Of a stretch of DNA of 64,000 bases, positions 21,145 to 30,659 are shown in pieces. Below the pieces are notes generated by a model. The model was given only the letters and a program-made list of their open reading frames with translations. It did not search any database and was not told where the DNA came from. The first letter of the stretch is position 1. Every line of letters begins with the position of its first letter. The stretch comes from Tenebrionibacter intestinalis (lineage in GTDB: Bacteria; Pseudomonadota; Gammaproteobacteria; Enterobacterales; Enterobacteriaceae): the NCBI RefSeq assembly GCF_016632365.1, contig NZ_JAEPBH010000002.1:62001-126000 (forward strand). The letters are read 5' to 3'. Made by a program: the position numbers and the translations under genes.

Positions 21145-24100
21145 TCAGTAGCGAATGTTGATGCCGCCAAAAACGCTCCAGTCGCTGATGCCCTCATGCT
21201 CCAGGCGCTGCTGGTATTTTACATGCGTGTTGAAAGAGACATTTTCGGTCGCGGCAAAATCCAGTCCGCTTTTTACTGTTAGCTGGTTGCCGCCTTTTCC
21301 TGACTGGAAGGTAGCCCGTTGCGCGCCGCTGCCGACGATAGTCTCAGGTGCATTGCCGGTTACCGCCCGTAAGCGAAGCGCGTTATTGAGGGTAATACCG
21401 GCAATACGTTCAGGCGCCGATTGCCATTCGTGACGTATGCCGACGCTAAAGGTAGGGGAGTGAGATATCGCGTAACGTACGCTCGCCTTATCTTTGTCTG
21501 TAAAGCGATCGATTTCCAGATGCTGGAATTCGATGCCCGCCAGAGGCGTAAACCGGTGGTTGGCCCAGCGCCAGGACTTACCTGTTTCAGCGCCAGCGCG
21601 CCAGACGGCAGCCTGCGGGCTGGCGACATGGCCTCTCAGATCCGTTGCCACATCACCTTTGAAGCGAGTATAGCCGAGAGTGATATCCGCCATCAGGCCG
21701 TTATCATGCTGCCAGCTCAGTATGCCGATGAGACCTCGCGTTTTAAATGAGCCGTTGCTTGCACCATCTGCGGCGTCAGGTTTTAGCGAGAGGCTGCCTT
21801 TATGTACGCCAAGGCTGAGTGCGTAACGATTGGCGCTCTCATCATCCGTTTGCCAGCGTCCTCCCATTACCCAGCCCTGATAGCGGGTTTTAAAATCGTA
21901 CCCGTAATTAGTGAAACTGCCGCTGGCATGATAACTGTCACCGCCGCCATAGCCGCTCATAAAGAAGTGTGAACGACTGTCGCGGGCGCTATCTGTCAGC
22001 AGGGAGGCAATGCTCTGGTCGACATTAAGCATCATCGCGGGCAATGAGATATAGGCCGGCACCTGTGGGATCACCGCTTTGCGAATCGGCGCGGGTTCTG
22101 GCTTTGGCGCAGGCGTTGGTTCGGGTTTGTGCTCCGGCGCGGGCGCAGGCGACGGTTCGGGCTTGTGCTCCGGCGCGGGCGCAGGCGACGGTTCGGGCTT
22201 GTGCTCCGGCGTGGGCGCAGGCGTTGGTTCGGGTTTGTGCTCCGGCGCGGGCGCAGGCGTTGGTTCGGGTTTGTGCTCCGGCGCGGGCGCAGGAGACGGT
22301 GTCGGCTCAGGCGCGGGTTCAGGCGTTGGGGCGACAGGCGTACTGATGCCCTCTGCGTTCAGCATGATATTCTGCAACCGGTAATCCCAGTATTGATCGC
22401 CCTCTCCCTGCACGTCACGCGCCTTTGCTGAGGCGTGTCCCGGCGCGAAAGCATACAGACCGTAGGCCCATGCGCCGCGGGCGACATAGCCGTTTGCCAA
22501 TTTTATGCTGTTTGCGCTGGCTTTCCCGCCTACCTGAATGAGAGAAAGCCCCTCCATGTTATCGGCGGTACTATTCTGATTGGCGTCGCTGTCCTGCCAG
22601 ACGCCGGTTGCGTTGATAAGCAGCGTGATGGGATTGTCTTCGGCGCTGTTCAGATCGCCGTCAATCAGCAGCCGGTCGGTCGTAGCCTGAGTAAAGCCTG
22701 AATTTAATGCGACGGTGGCGGAGTTAACCGCATTAAGCGTGCCGATGCGCAACGTCGATGCGCCGCTGGAATCGGATGCCCGGGCGCCGGGGGCAATCGT
22801 TGCGCTGTCTGCTAACGTTACGCTGGCAATGCGCCCATTGCCTGAAAGCACGGTTTCTTTACCCAGCGTCATGGCTGAACTCATCCTGCCATCCATCCGC
22901 AGGGAACCGGCGGCAACGTCGATGCCCTGGGCGTTATCAACGTTGCCCGAAAGCGTCAACAGGCCTGAACCGGTTTTTTCAACTTTGCCGTCGCCATAGA
23001 TATTGGCCGTTATATGCGATGCTGTCTCGCCCATTGTGCTGTTGTGCTCCTGGATATCAGCGATAAGCCGGCTGTCGCTGTCCTGTAGCGCGACTTCGCC
23101 AGCCAGCGCTGTGCGATCCCAGAGCGTGAGCGTTGCGGCTTTACCGATTCGGGTATTGCCGGTCAGGGCGGCGTGTTCTTTGAGCGTCAGCGTTGCGCTC
23201 CCGGCAACGTCCACCGTGGCGATGTCGTAGGTTTTCTCCAGCCAGTCATCGCTGAAGTAAGCCATACCGGCGTGTTTTACCTGCTCGCCCCCCACGATAA
23301 ATTCGCCCTGCTCAATAGCCAGCGTGTTCAGCGATGCTCCGCCGCGCAGCGTCCAGTTGCCGTTCGTTGCCTGTGGGGCATACGTCAGCGACAGGTTCCG
23401 GGCCGTGTTTTTGTCGCCAAATGTGCCGAGGAATGTTTTATCACTCCCCGCGAGTGTGATTTTTGCCGCCGCTTCGCTATTTCGATTGACGATACGCGCC
23501 CCGCTATCGTTATGCTGAATATCCTTAAACGTGAGCGAGTTGCCGTTCACGTCCAGCGTACCGCCGCGATAGCCGAAGCGGATATTGTCAGGCGCTATCT
23601 GCTCGCTGTCTTTGAGCACAACCGTGGGGCGCCCGCTGATTAGCGTAACCTGGGAGAAGGCCTGCTTCTTGTTCCCGTCGCCGGCCTGTTGAGCCAGGAC
23701 TACGGTGCCATCGCCTGCGTTAAGCGCGCCGTCATTCACCCCGCTTGCATTGACATACAGCGTACCTGCGCCAATTTTATGCAGCGCATCGCCTTTGAGG
23801 CCGTTAACCTGCCATAAAACAGTTTTGTTTTTATCCACTTCAACGCCGCCGCCTGCCCAGGTGGCATTCGCCTGCGTGGTGGAGCGAACAGTATAATCGC
23901 TGGAGAACTGGAGTTTTCCGGCGCCCATATTGACAGCCTGCTCAAGTACAATATTGCCCCCTTCACCGTTGAAGCGAAGATCTTTTGTGGCGTCGAGTTG
24001 ATCGAGCGTCGCCTGCGAGGGGGCTAAGGTAGCCTGGCTTCCCGTAAGCCCGTGCCAGCTCCAGTTTTTCGCACCCTGCTTAATCGCATCGTCCTGCCAG

Positions 24101-24981
24101 TGGATATCGCCGGCGGTCGCGCTGTCTGTTACGTTTTCATCACGGGCGTTGGCCAGCACTTGCTGAAGAAATTCGCTGTCGACATAGTGAGCGATGGTCT
24201 GACGATTGTTTGCGCTGCCGCCTGCGGTAGCAAAAAGAACGCCAGCCACTTTCCATTCTTTATCCACGCTGTCCCATGCAAGCACAGGGCTACCGCTGTC
24301 GCCACCCAGACCTGACAATGACAGGGGGGAAGCGTGAGGCGAACCTGCGCCATAGTTTTTCCAGCGAATCATGGTATCCAGCGACACGGCGCTGCTCAGT
24401 ATCATACCGCCGGATTTCCATTTATAGGCGCTGGCCACAGGGACGGCAGTATTGCCCGTAGCGGCTTCCTGCTGTTGGGTGCCGCCGCCCGCCCGCGCAA
24501 AAGCCGTATAGCGGGCTGTTCCGCCCTGTTTTAGTTCGGCACGGGTCACAACAGGAATTGCCGCTGCGTCCACCATGACTTTATTAAGCCGGGGCGCGTG
24601 AAAGTCCCCCGTTGGGGCGTTATTGCGATTGATGAGTTTATAAGTGGGGGCAAATTTAGCGTTGTTGCCAAACGCGATGTTTTTATAACCGCCGTTGTGA
24701 CGCACGCCAATAACGTGTGAGGGAGCCACGATAGTGGCATAGCCCAGGCTTGCGACCATCCCTAAATCGGGCATGGGTGCGTTCAGGTAACCTTCAAGCC
24801 CACCATCAGTGCGACGGTAGACGGGAATATTTTCTGCGCCAGGCGCGTATTTCCCTCTGTTTTCAGCAAAGTCTCTGTAATCCTGAATGGCAATGTCGTA
24901 ACGCATAACGCCTCCCCGGGCGGGCATCTGCGCGAGCAGCAGAAAAATAATGGCGGCCAGGGGTTTTTTGCTCAGTTTCAT
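21145..24981 (-). CDS. S6-family serine protease autotransporter
   Basis: This 1278-aa type Va autotransporter has a signal peptide (about 1-25) and then a trypsin-like S6 protease domain. His95 is in VRHNGG, Asp126 in DFHAPRLNK, and the nucleophile Ser229 in GGDSGSP, so the triad looks intact. A long beta-helical passenger follows (about 330-870), then a Pro-rich linker of five 12-residue repeats (about 895-955), and a C-terminal beta-barrel (about 1000-1278) ending in the aromatic FGGINIRY. The usual SPATE linker helix sequence is not seen. ATG 24981 with AAGGA is preferred to a start 15 codons upstream. It is inserted between acnB and yacL, adjacent in E. coli. The substrate is unknown; extracellular proteolysis is inferred from the family. 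Confidence 0.9.
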   Translation of the reverse strand: MKLSKKPLAAIIFLLLAQMPARGGVMRYDIAIQDYRDFAENRGKYAPGAENIPVYRRTDGGLEGYLNAPMPDLGMVASLGYATIVAPSHVIGVRHNGGYKNIAFGNNAKFAPTYKLINRNNAPTGDFHAPRLNKVMVDAAAIPVVTRAELKQGGTARYTAFARAGGGTQQQEAATGNTAVPVASAYKWKSGGMILSSAVSLDTMIRWKNYGAGSPHASPLSLSGLGGDSGSPVLAWDSVDKEWKVAGVLFATAGGSANNRQTIAHYVDSEFLQQVLANARDENVTDSATAGDIHWQDDAIKQGAKNWSWHGLTGSQATLAPSQATLDQLDATKDLRFNGEGGNIVLEQAVNMGAGKLQFSSDYTVRSTTQANATWAGGGVEVDKNKTVLWQVNGLKGDALHKIGAGTLYVNASGVNDGALNAGDGTVVLAQQAGDGNKKQAFSQVTLISGRPTVVLKDSEQIAPDNIRFGYRGGTLDVNGNSLTFKDIQHNDSGARIVNRNSEAAAKITLAGSDKTFLGTFGDKNTARNLSLTYAPQATNGNWTLRGGASLNTLAIEQGEFIVGGEQVKHAGMAYFSDDWLEKTYDIATVDVAGSATLTLKEHAALTGNTRIGKAATLTLWDRTALAGEVALQDSDSRLIADIQEHNSTMGETASHITANIYGDGKVEKTGSGLLTLSGNVDNAQGIDVAAGSLRMDGRMSSAMTLGKETVLSGNGRIASVTLADSATIAPGARASDSSGASTLRIGTLNAVNSATVALNSGFTQATTDRLLIDGDLNSAEDNPITLLINATGVWQDSDANQNSTADNMEGLSLIQVGGKASANSIKLANGYVARGAWAYGLYAFAPGHASAKARDVQGEGDQYWDYRLQNIMLNAEGISTPVAPTPEPAPEPTPSPAPAPEHKPEPTPAPAPEHKPEPTPAPTPEHKPEPSPAPAPEHKPEPSPAPAPEHKPEPTPAPKPEPAPIRKAVIPQVPAYISLPAMMLNVDQSIASLLTDSARDSRSHFFMSGYGGGDSYHASGSFTNYGYDFKTRYQGWVMGGRWQTDDESANRYALSLGVHKGSLSLKPDAADGASNGSFKTRGLIGILSWQHDNGLMADITLGYTRFKGDVATDLRGHVASPQAAVWRAGAETGKSWRWANHRFTPLAGIEFQHLEIDRFTDKDKASVRYAISHSPTFSVGIRHEWQSAPERIAGITLNNALRLRAVTGNAPETIVGSGAQRATFQSGKGGNQLTVKSGLDFAATENVSFNTHVKYQQRLEHEGISDWSVFGGINIRY
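22118..22297 (-). repeat. Five tandem 36-bp repeats coding the Pro-rich linker of the autotransporter
   Basis: Five head-to-tail 36-base units start at 22118, 22154, 22190, 22226 and 22262. They differ at few positions, mainly a Ser/Thr codon and the last Ala/Thr/Lys codon. They encode PEHKPEPTPAPA-type 12-mers. The length keeps frame, so unit number can change by slippage or recombination without killing the gene. Low-complexity open frames on the other strand (22044-22431) are shadows of this repeat. Confidence 0.95.
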
Positions 24982-25272
24982 TAAGCTACATCCTTGAAAA
25001 TAATCTATGACACCCTTTGTCAACACGGCTGAAACGGACTGAGAATGTATAATGGTTTGTCTGAATTGGATTAGGATTTCCTTATTTCATGCCTGACAGA
25101 ATAAGTATTTCCTTAAAAAAAGAAAGACATAATTGTTGTAGTCATCCTGAAAGCAAAAAATTAAGGCCGGGACGCGTCTGTAATAGTCCATTTAACCGGG
25201 AGAATATTTTGATGGTTTCCCTGTATCCTCAAATGCTTCCTCAGCTATGATGGAGAGAAAAGAGAGGTTTAT

Positions 25273-25635
25273 ATGGAATACGAATTTTTAAGCGATGTCA
25301 CCGGGCGCGTAAAGGTCCGAATGTCGATGGGCCATGAGGCTCTTGGCCACTGGTTTAACGAGGAAGTCAAAGATAACCTCGCGTTACTCGATGTGGTGGA
25401 GCAGGCCGCCCAATCGGTGAAAGGCACTGAGCGCACCTGGCAGCGCGCCGGGCATGAATATACCCTCTGGCTCGATGGTGAGGAGGTGATGGTGCGCGCC
25501 AATCAGCTTGAATTTACCGCAGACGAAATAGAAGAAGGCATGCGCTATTACGATGAAGAAAGTTTATGCCTGTGCGGTACGGAAGATTTCCTTCAGGTTC
25601 TGCGCGCCTACCGCCGCTTTATCCAGAACCACTAG
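25273..25635 (+). CDS. yacL: UPF0231 family protein YacL
   Basis: This 120-aa cytoplasmic protein of unknown function is conserved in enterobacteria. It has the same length as E. coli YacL and near-identical blocks such as [17 protein letters not shown] and [19 protein letters not shown]. It is acidic and has no signal peptide or membrane span. AGAGAGG lies 10 bases before the ATG. In E. coli it directly follows acnB; here the autotransporter separates them. No function is claimed. Confidence 0.95.
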   Translation: MEYEFLSDVTGRVKVRMSMGHEALGHWFNEEVKDNLALLDVVEQAAQSVKGTERTWQRAGHEYTLWLDGEEVMVRANQLEFTADEIEEGMRYYDEESLCLCGTEDFLQVLRAYRRFIQNH

Positions 25636-25811
25636 TTTCTTATCGCAGCGGCGTTAAAGGCCGCGCGCTCTGCTTTTTTGATTTTTTTTCACTCTTTATG
25701 ATTATTTCCACGCACTATTAACGTGTATTTTTTGCGATCCCGGCGTTATTTTTTCTGTTTGTGATTTATTACAATCATTTTGATTGAAATAAATCATTGG
25801 GCGAGGGAAAA

Positions 25812-26762
25812 ATGAATATAAAAGCCGCAATTGAAAAAATCCCCGGCGGGATGATGGTTGTTCCGCTGGTGCTTGGGGCGCTGGTCAATACGTTTGCGCC
25901 GCAGGCCCTGCAGGTTGGGGGGTTTACTACAGCACTGTTTAAAAACGGCGCGCCAGCGCTGATTGGCGCTTTCCTGCTTTGCATGGGGGCCGGTATTCAC
26001 ATCAAGGCGGCGCCAAAGTCGCTGCTGATTGGCGGCGGTATCACCTTTACTAAATTTGTCGTGGCGGTGGCGCTGGGCTATGCCGTTGAGAAACTCTTCG
26101 GCGCCGAGGGTATCTGGGGGCTGTCGTCGGTGGCCATTATTGCCGCGATGAGTAATACCAACGGCGGCCTGTATGCCGCGCTGGCCGGGGAGTTTGGCCG
26201 GGACAACGAAGTGGGCGCTACGCCGCTGATGTCGCTGAGCGATGGGCCGATCCTGACGATGATCGCGCTGGGGGCCGCCGGGATGGCCAATATCCCGGTT
26301 ATGTCTATTGTCGTTGTGATCATTCCTATGCTCATCGGTATGCTGCTGGGGAATCTTGACCCGCAGATGCGCGACTTCTTATCCAAAGGCGGCCCGCTGC
26401 TGATTCCGTTTTTCGCTTTCGCGCTTGGCGCCAGTATCGACCTGGGCATGCTTATCAAAGGCGGCCTGGCAGGCATTTTACTGGGCGTTCTGACCACGCT
26501 GTTTGGCGGTTTCTTTAACATTAAAGTCGATCGCCTGCTGGGGGGCACAGGCATTGCAGGCGCGGCGGCGTCCAGCACTGCAGGCAACGCCGTGGCAACG
26601 CCGATGGCTATTGCTCAGGCCGATCCGACGCTGGGGCAGGTTGTCGCGGCAGCTACGCCGCTGGTTGCCACATCGGTCATTGTAACGGCGATACTCACGC
26701 CTGTATTGACCTCATGGGTCGCAAAACGTAATCAGCAGACACAGGCCGTAGCCGGGGAGTAA
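25812..26762 (+). CDS. KdgT-family 2-keto-3-deoxygluconate-type permease
   Basis: This 316-aa, roughly 10-span membrane protein begins MNIKAAIEKIPGGMMVVPLVLGAL, close to the E. coli KdgT N-terminus. It keeps the family stretches AAMSNTNGGLYAAL, PFFAFALGASIDL and AASSTAGNAVATP. KdgT family members are proton symporters for 2-keto-3-deoxygluconate. Here the gene leads a cassette with a four-carbon acid sugar kinase and PdxA2, so the substrate is more likely threonate or a related acid sugar; this is an inference. ATG 25812 follows GAGGG, and the in-frame start 15 bases upstream lacks one. The next gene starts 5 bases after its stop. Confidence 0.88.
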   Translation: MNIKAAIEKIPGGMMVVPLVLGALVNTFAPQALQVGGFTTALFKNGAPALIGAFLLCMGAGIHIKAAPKSLLIGGGITFTKFVVAVALGYAVEKLFGAEGIWGLSSVAIIAAMSNTNGGLYAALAGEFGRDNEVGATPLMSLSDGPILTMIALGAAGMANIPVMSIVVVIIPMLIGMLLGNLDPQMRDFLSKGGPLLIPFFAFALGASIDLGMLIKGGLAGILLGVLTTLFGGFFNIKVDRLLGGTGIAGAAASSTAGNAVATPMAIAQADPTLGQVVAAATPLVATSVIVTAILTPVLTSWVAKRNQQTQAVAGE

Positions 26763-26767
26763 GCATA

Positions 26768-28042
26768 ATGAAAATGATTGTTGTCGCCGACGATTTTACC
26801 GGCGCGAACGACACCGGCGTACAGTTGGCAAAGCGCGGCGCAAGAACGGAAGTCATGCTTACGGCGCAGCAGAAGCCGTCCCGGCGCGCCGACGTGTTGG
26901 TTATTAATACCGAAAGCCGTGCGATGAGCGCAGAACAGGCCGGCGCCGCAGTGTCCCGGGCGCTGGCGCCGTGGTGCGATTCAGCGCAGAGCAATGTGCT
27001 GATCTATAAAAAAATTGATTCCACCTTCCGTGGCAATCCTGGCGCGGAAGTGGCTGCTGCAATGGCGTCAAGCGGCGCAACGCTTGCGCTGGTTGCAGGA
27101 GCGATACCGTCTGCGGGGCGCACTACGCGCAACGGCGAATGCCTGGTATACCAACAACCGTTGCTGGAAACGGAGTTTGCCAGCGATCCGCGTACCCCCA
27201 TAACCTCTTCGCGTATCAGTACAATAATAGGCCTGCAAACGACGCTCCCGGTATACGAAATTACTCTCGATCAGGTGCGCGGCGGCGAGCTGCCCGCGCA
27301 CCTTGAGGCGCTGGAGAGCAAAGGCGGCGGTATTGTGGTGCTGGACGCTGAAAGCGATAACGACCTGACGCTTATTGCGCAGGCGGCCTGCGGCCTGCAA
27401 AAACGCCCGCTGCTGGTTGGCGCGGCGGGGCTGGCCAACGCGCTGCCGGCGGAAAGCTATATGAGCGCGCGTCAGGCGCTGCCGGTGCTGGTCGTCGCTG
27501 GCTCTATGAGCGAGATGACGCGTCGTCAGGTTACGCAGGCGCAGCGCCAGGGGCGCGCGGATGTAGTGGATATTAATGTAGAAGCGCTGCTCTCGAATAC
27601 GGGAGAAGCCGCGGTCGATCTCGTGGTGCAGCAGGCCTGCGATGCGCTGGGAAGGCAGCGCCATTGCGTGCTTCGCACCAGCAGCAGCGCGGACGATCGC
27701 GAGCGCGTGGATGCGCTGGCTGCGAGCAATGGATTAACCCGGCAGGCGCTGGGGGAAACCCTGAGCCGGCGCATTGGCGAAATAACGCTCGCTATACTCG
27801 ATCGCGCCCGTACCGGCGGACTGTTCCTCACCGGCGGCGATATCGCTATTTCAGTCGCTAACGCGCTTGGCGCGGAAGGCTACCGTATCCGAAGCGAGGT
27901 TGCGCCGTGTATACCCTGCGGCACTTTCGTCAATAGCGAAATCGACGATTTACCGGTCATCACCAAAGCCGGTGGATTTGGTACTGACAGCACGCTTTGC
28001 GACGCGCTGTATTTTATTGAGGAGATGTACAGTGGGCACTAA
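26768..28042 (+). CDS. dtnK: Four-carbon acid sugar kinase, D-threonate kinase type
   Basis: This 424-aa protein of the DUF1537 kinase family has the N-terminal signature ADDFTGANDTGVQLAKRG and YKKIDSTFRGNPGAE. In the C-terminal nucleotide-binding part are GSMSEMTRRQ and GLFLTGGDIA. Family members phosphorylate threonate or erythronate on O4. When paired with pdxA2, as here, the characterised role is D-threonate to D-threonate 4-phosphate. GGGGAG precedes the ATG, which lies 5 bases after the transporter stop. The 3' end overlaps the pdxA2 start by 11 bases. The kinase fold is certain; the exact sugar acid is inferred from neighbours. Confidence 0.85.
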   Translation: MKMIVVADDFTGANDTGVQLAKRGARTEVMLTAQQKPSRRADVLVINTESRAMSAEQAGAAVSRALAPWCDSAQSNVLIYKKIDSTFRGNPGAEVAAAMASSGATLALVAGAIPSAGRTTRNGECLVYQQPLLETEFASDPRTPITSSRISTIIGLQTTLPVYEITLDQVRGGELPAHLEALESKGGGIVVLDAESDNDLTLIAQAACGLQKRPLLVGAAGLANALPAESYMSARQALPVLVVAGSMSEMTRRQVTQAQRQGRADVVDINVEALLSNTGEAAVDLVVQQACDALGRQRHCVLRTSSSADDRERVDALAASNGLTRQALGETLSRRIGEITLAILDRARTGGLFLTGGDIAISVANALGAEGYRIRSEVAPCIPCGTFVNSEIDDLPVITKAGGFGTDSTLCDALYFIEEMYSGH

Positions 28043-29015
28043 AACTGTAGCTGTAACGATGGGCGATCCGGCCGGGATTGGTCCGGAAATTATCATCAAA
28101 GCGCTCAATGAGCAGGCGCTGGCGGGCGCGCCGGTTGTCGTGGTGGGGTGTTTGCGCACGTTGCAACGTTTGCAGGAAAAAGGAATTACGCCCCCCGTAG
28201 AGCTTGTGGCGATTGAGCAAGTTTCAGACGCCCGCTTTGCGCCCGGCACGCTTCACATTATTGATGAGCCGCTGGCTGAACCCGACGAACTGGCGCCGGG
28301 AGAAGTGCAGGCGCAGGCCGGGGATCTGGCCTACCGCTGCGTGAAGCGGGCTACGGCGCTGGCAATGGCGGGCGATGTCCAGGCTATCGCCACCGCGCCG
28401 CTGAATAAAGAGGCGCTGCATCTGGCCGGGCATCTCTACCCCGGTCATACCGAGCTACTGGCGACGCTTACCCACAGCCGCGATTATGCGATGGTGTTGT
28501 TTACCGATAAGCTGAAGGTGATACACGTATCCACCCATATTGCGCTGCGTAAGTTTCTTGATACGCTTAACCAGCCGCGTATTGAAACGGTTATTACGCT
28601 GGCGGATTCCTTCCTTAAACGTGTTGGATTTGCCAAACCGCGTATTGCCGTAGCGGGGGTGAATCCCCATGCCGGCGAGAATGGCTTGTTTGGCGATGAA
28701 GAGGCGCGTTTTGTTACTCCAGCCGTTGAGGCCTGTCGCGAGCGCGGCATACAGATAACTGGCCCGTGCCCGCCGGATACTGTATTCCTCCAGGCCCATG
28801 AAGGCCATTACGATATGGTAGTGGCGATGTACCACGATCAGGGGCACATTCCGCTCAAGCTGCTGGGCTTCTATGATGGCGTGAATATTACCGCCGGGCT
28901 GCCGTTTATTCGTACGTCTGCCGATCACGGTACGGCGTTTGATATTGCCTGGACGGGGAAAGCAAAACCTGAGAGCATGTCCACTTCCATTAAACTGGCA
29001 ATGCAACTGGCTTAA
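28032..29015 (+). CDS. pdxA2: 4-phospho-D-threonate / 4-hydroxythreonine-4-phosphate dehydrogenase paralogue (PdxA2)
   Basis: This 327-aa metal-dependent, NAD-using beta-decarboxylating dehydrogenase of the PdxA family starts VTMGDPAGIGPEI. It carries TAPLNKEAL, the metal/substrate motif YPGHTELLA and HEGHYDMVVAMYHDQGHIPLK. PdxA2 paralogues outside the vitamin B6 pathway oxidise and decarboxylate 4-phospho-D-threonate to dihydroxyacetone phosphate. The true start is GTG 28032, overlapping dtnK by 11 bases with GGAG 7 bases upstream; the longer frame to 27867 runs inside dtnK. The biosynthetic PdxA would be encoded elsewhere with ksgA. Confidence 0.87.
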   Translation: MGTKTVAVTMGDPAGIGPEIIIKALNEQALAGAPVVVVGCLRTLQRLQEKGITPPVELVAIEQVSDARFAPGTLHIIDEPLAEPDELAPGEVQAQAGDLAYRCVKRATALAMAGDVQAIATAPLNKEALHLAGHLYPGHTELLATLTHSRDYAMVLFTDKLKVIHVSTHIALRKFLDTLNQPRIETVITLADSFLKRVGFAKPRIAVAGVNPHAGENGLFGDEEARFVTPAVEACRERGIQITGPCPPDTVFLQAHEGHYDMVVAMYHDQGHIPLKLLGFYDGVNITAGLPFIRTSADHGTAFDIAWTGKAKPESMSTSIKLAMQLA

Positions 29016-29024
29016 CCGGGTGAA

Positions 29025-29792
29025 ATGAAAGGTCAATACCGTCTCGACCAGATAATCGCTTTCCTGAAAAGCTATCCTCTGGCAACCGTTGAGCAACTGG
29101 TCGAGGCCGTTGACGCCTCGCCTGCCACCATCCGCAGAGATCTGATTAAGCTTGATGAGCAGGGCGTTATCAGCCGCAGCCACGGCGGGGTGGCGCTCAG
29201 GCGCTTTGTGCCGGTACAGCCTACCACCAGCGAAAAACAACTGCGCAATCGTCTGGAAAAACAGGCGATTGCCCGCCATGCGGCAAGCCTGGTCCAGCCC
29301 GGTAATGCCGTCGTGCTGGATGCCGGAACTACGATGCTGGAACTGGCGCGCTGCCTTACCCACCTGCCGCTGCGCGTTATCACGGTCGATCTGCATATCG
29401 CTTTGTTTCTGTCGGCATTTAAGCAAATAGAGGTGACTATCGTCGGTGGGCGCATCGACGACAGCAGCCAGTCCTGTATTGGCGAGCACGGGCGGCGGAT
29501 GCTGCGCAGCGTCTGGCCGGATATTGCGTTTATGAGTTGCAACTCATGGAGCCTTGAAGCGGGGGTAACGACGCCGACGGAGGAAAAATCCGGGCTGAAG
29601 CAGGATATTATCGGTACCGCGCGCCGTAAAGCGCTGCTGGCCGACAGCAGCAAATATGGCGCCTGTTCGCTGTTTAACGTGGTGGCGTTACAGGCGTTTG
29701 ATGAGGTGATAACCGACGACGGCCTGCCGGGGGCGGCGCAACAGGCGCTGATGCCGCAACCCTTTCAACTGTCGCTGGTCAGCGCCCGGTAA
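29025..29792 (+). CDS. DeoR-family transcriptional regulator of the acid-sugar cassette
   Basis: This 255-aa protein has an N-terminal DeoR helix-turn-helix (residues about 6-60: [37 protein letters not shown]). A sugar-phosphate isomerase-like effector domain follows, with [11 protein letters not shown], and the C-terminal signature DSSKYG. It starts 9 bases after the pdxA2 stop on the same strand, so it is the last gene of the operon and probably represses it, responding to a phosphorylated intermediate. It resembles YgbI-type regulators. Autogenous control is an inference. Confidence 0.88.
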   Translation: MKGQYRLDQIIAFLKSYPLATVEQLVEAVDASPATIRRDLIKLDEQGVISRSHGGVALRRFVPVQPTTSEKQLRNRLEKQAIARHAASLVQPGNAVVLDAGTTMLELARCLTHLPLRVITVDLHIALFLSAFKQIEVTIVGGRIDDSSQSCIGEHGRRMLRSVWPDIAFMSCNSWSLEAGVTTPTEEKSGLKQDIIGTARRKALLADSSKYGACSLFNVVALQAFDEVITDDGLPGAAQQALMPQPFQLSLVSAR

Positions 29793-29823
29793 GAAATATT
29801 TTCGTCAGGCGAGCTTTTGATGC

Positions 29824-30618
29824 TCATAACCCCGGAATATTGCGGCCGTAATAGATCTCGCGCATTTCCTTCCACAGCAAATCGGTAATGTGGCGACGCT
29901 CCCGGGGACTTAACTCTTCTGGCCGGGTGTGGAACATATAGTGCCTGAGGTCGAATGCTTTAAGCAGCATTTTGGTGTGAAATATATTTTCCTGATAGAC
30001 ATTAACATCCACCATGTCATACAGCGCCTTCATATCGTCTGACATAAAATTCTGAATGGATGTAATGTCGTGATCGATAAAGTGCTTCATGCCGTTTACG
30101 TCGCGGGTGAAGCCGCGCACGCGATAGTCTACGGTAACAATATCCGATTCAAGCTGGTGTATCAGGTAGTTCAGCGCCTTGAGCGGCGAAATCACGCCGC
30201 AGGTGGAGACTTCAATATCGGCACGGAAGGTGCATAGCCCGCCTTGCGGGTGGCTTTCCGGGTAGGTATGTACGCAGATATGGCTTTTATCGAGATGCGC
30301 AACCACGGTTTCCGGCAGCGGGCCGGGATGTTCCGTGTTGTCGATAAGCTTAGGATCGACCGGTTCTTCGCTCACCAGAATGGTGACGCTGGCGCCCTGC
30401 GGTTCATAATCCTGGCGCGCGATATTAAGAATATTAGCGCCGATAATTGAGCAGGTTTCAGCGAGAATTTCCGTTAAACGGTTCGCGTTATAAAGTTCGT
30501 CAATGTACGCAATATAGCCATCGCGTTCTTCCGCCGTTTTGGCGTAACAGATATCGTAAATACAAAAACTCAGGCTTTTGGTCAGGTTGTTAAAGCCATG
30601 CAGTTTTAGCTTTTTCAA
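29824..30618 (-). CDS. speD: S-adenosylmethionine decarboxylase proenzyme
   Basis: SpeD produces decarboxylated AdoMet, the aminopropyl donor for spermidine synthesis. The 264-aa proenzyme matches the E. coli length. Self-cleavage is expected between Lys111 and Ser112 ([14 protein letters not shown]), making a pyruvoyl group from Ser112. Other conserved blocks are [19 protein letters not shown] and [10 protein letters not shown]. It lies 41 bases downstream of speE, forming the speED operon on the minus strand. Confidence 0.98.
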   Translation of the reverse strand: MKKLKLHGFNNLTKSLSFCIYDICYAKTAEERDGYIAYIDELYNANRLTEILAETCSIIGANILNIARQDYEPQGASVTILVSEEPVDPKLIDNTEHPGPLPETVVAHLDKSHICVHTYPESHPQGGLCTFRADIEVSTCGVISPLKALNYLIHQLESDIVTVDYRVRGFTRDVNGMKHFIDHDITSIQNFMSDDMKALYDMVDVNVYQENIFHTKMLLKAFDLRHYMFHTRPEELSPRERRHITDLLWKEMREIYYGRNIPGL

Positions 30619-30659
30619 TTTGGTTCACCTCCCGGGTTTGGAATAAGTTGGGCGGGATT

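Noticed and set aside
22044-22431. Low-complexity plus-strand frames and a CRISPR-like look of the 36-bp repeats
   Set aside because: The repeats are directly adjacent with no spacers and code for the Pro-rich linker of the autotransporter on the minus strand.
25755-25780. Possible CRP site before the KdgT-like gene (TGTGATTTATTACAAT)
   Set aside because: Only one half-site fits; the second arm does not match TCACA at the right spacing.
28455-29489. 344-aa minus-strand frame across pdxA2 and the DeoR gene
   Set aside because: Antisense to two well-supported genes; no motif.
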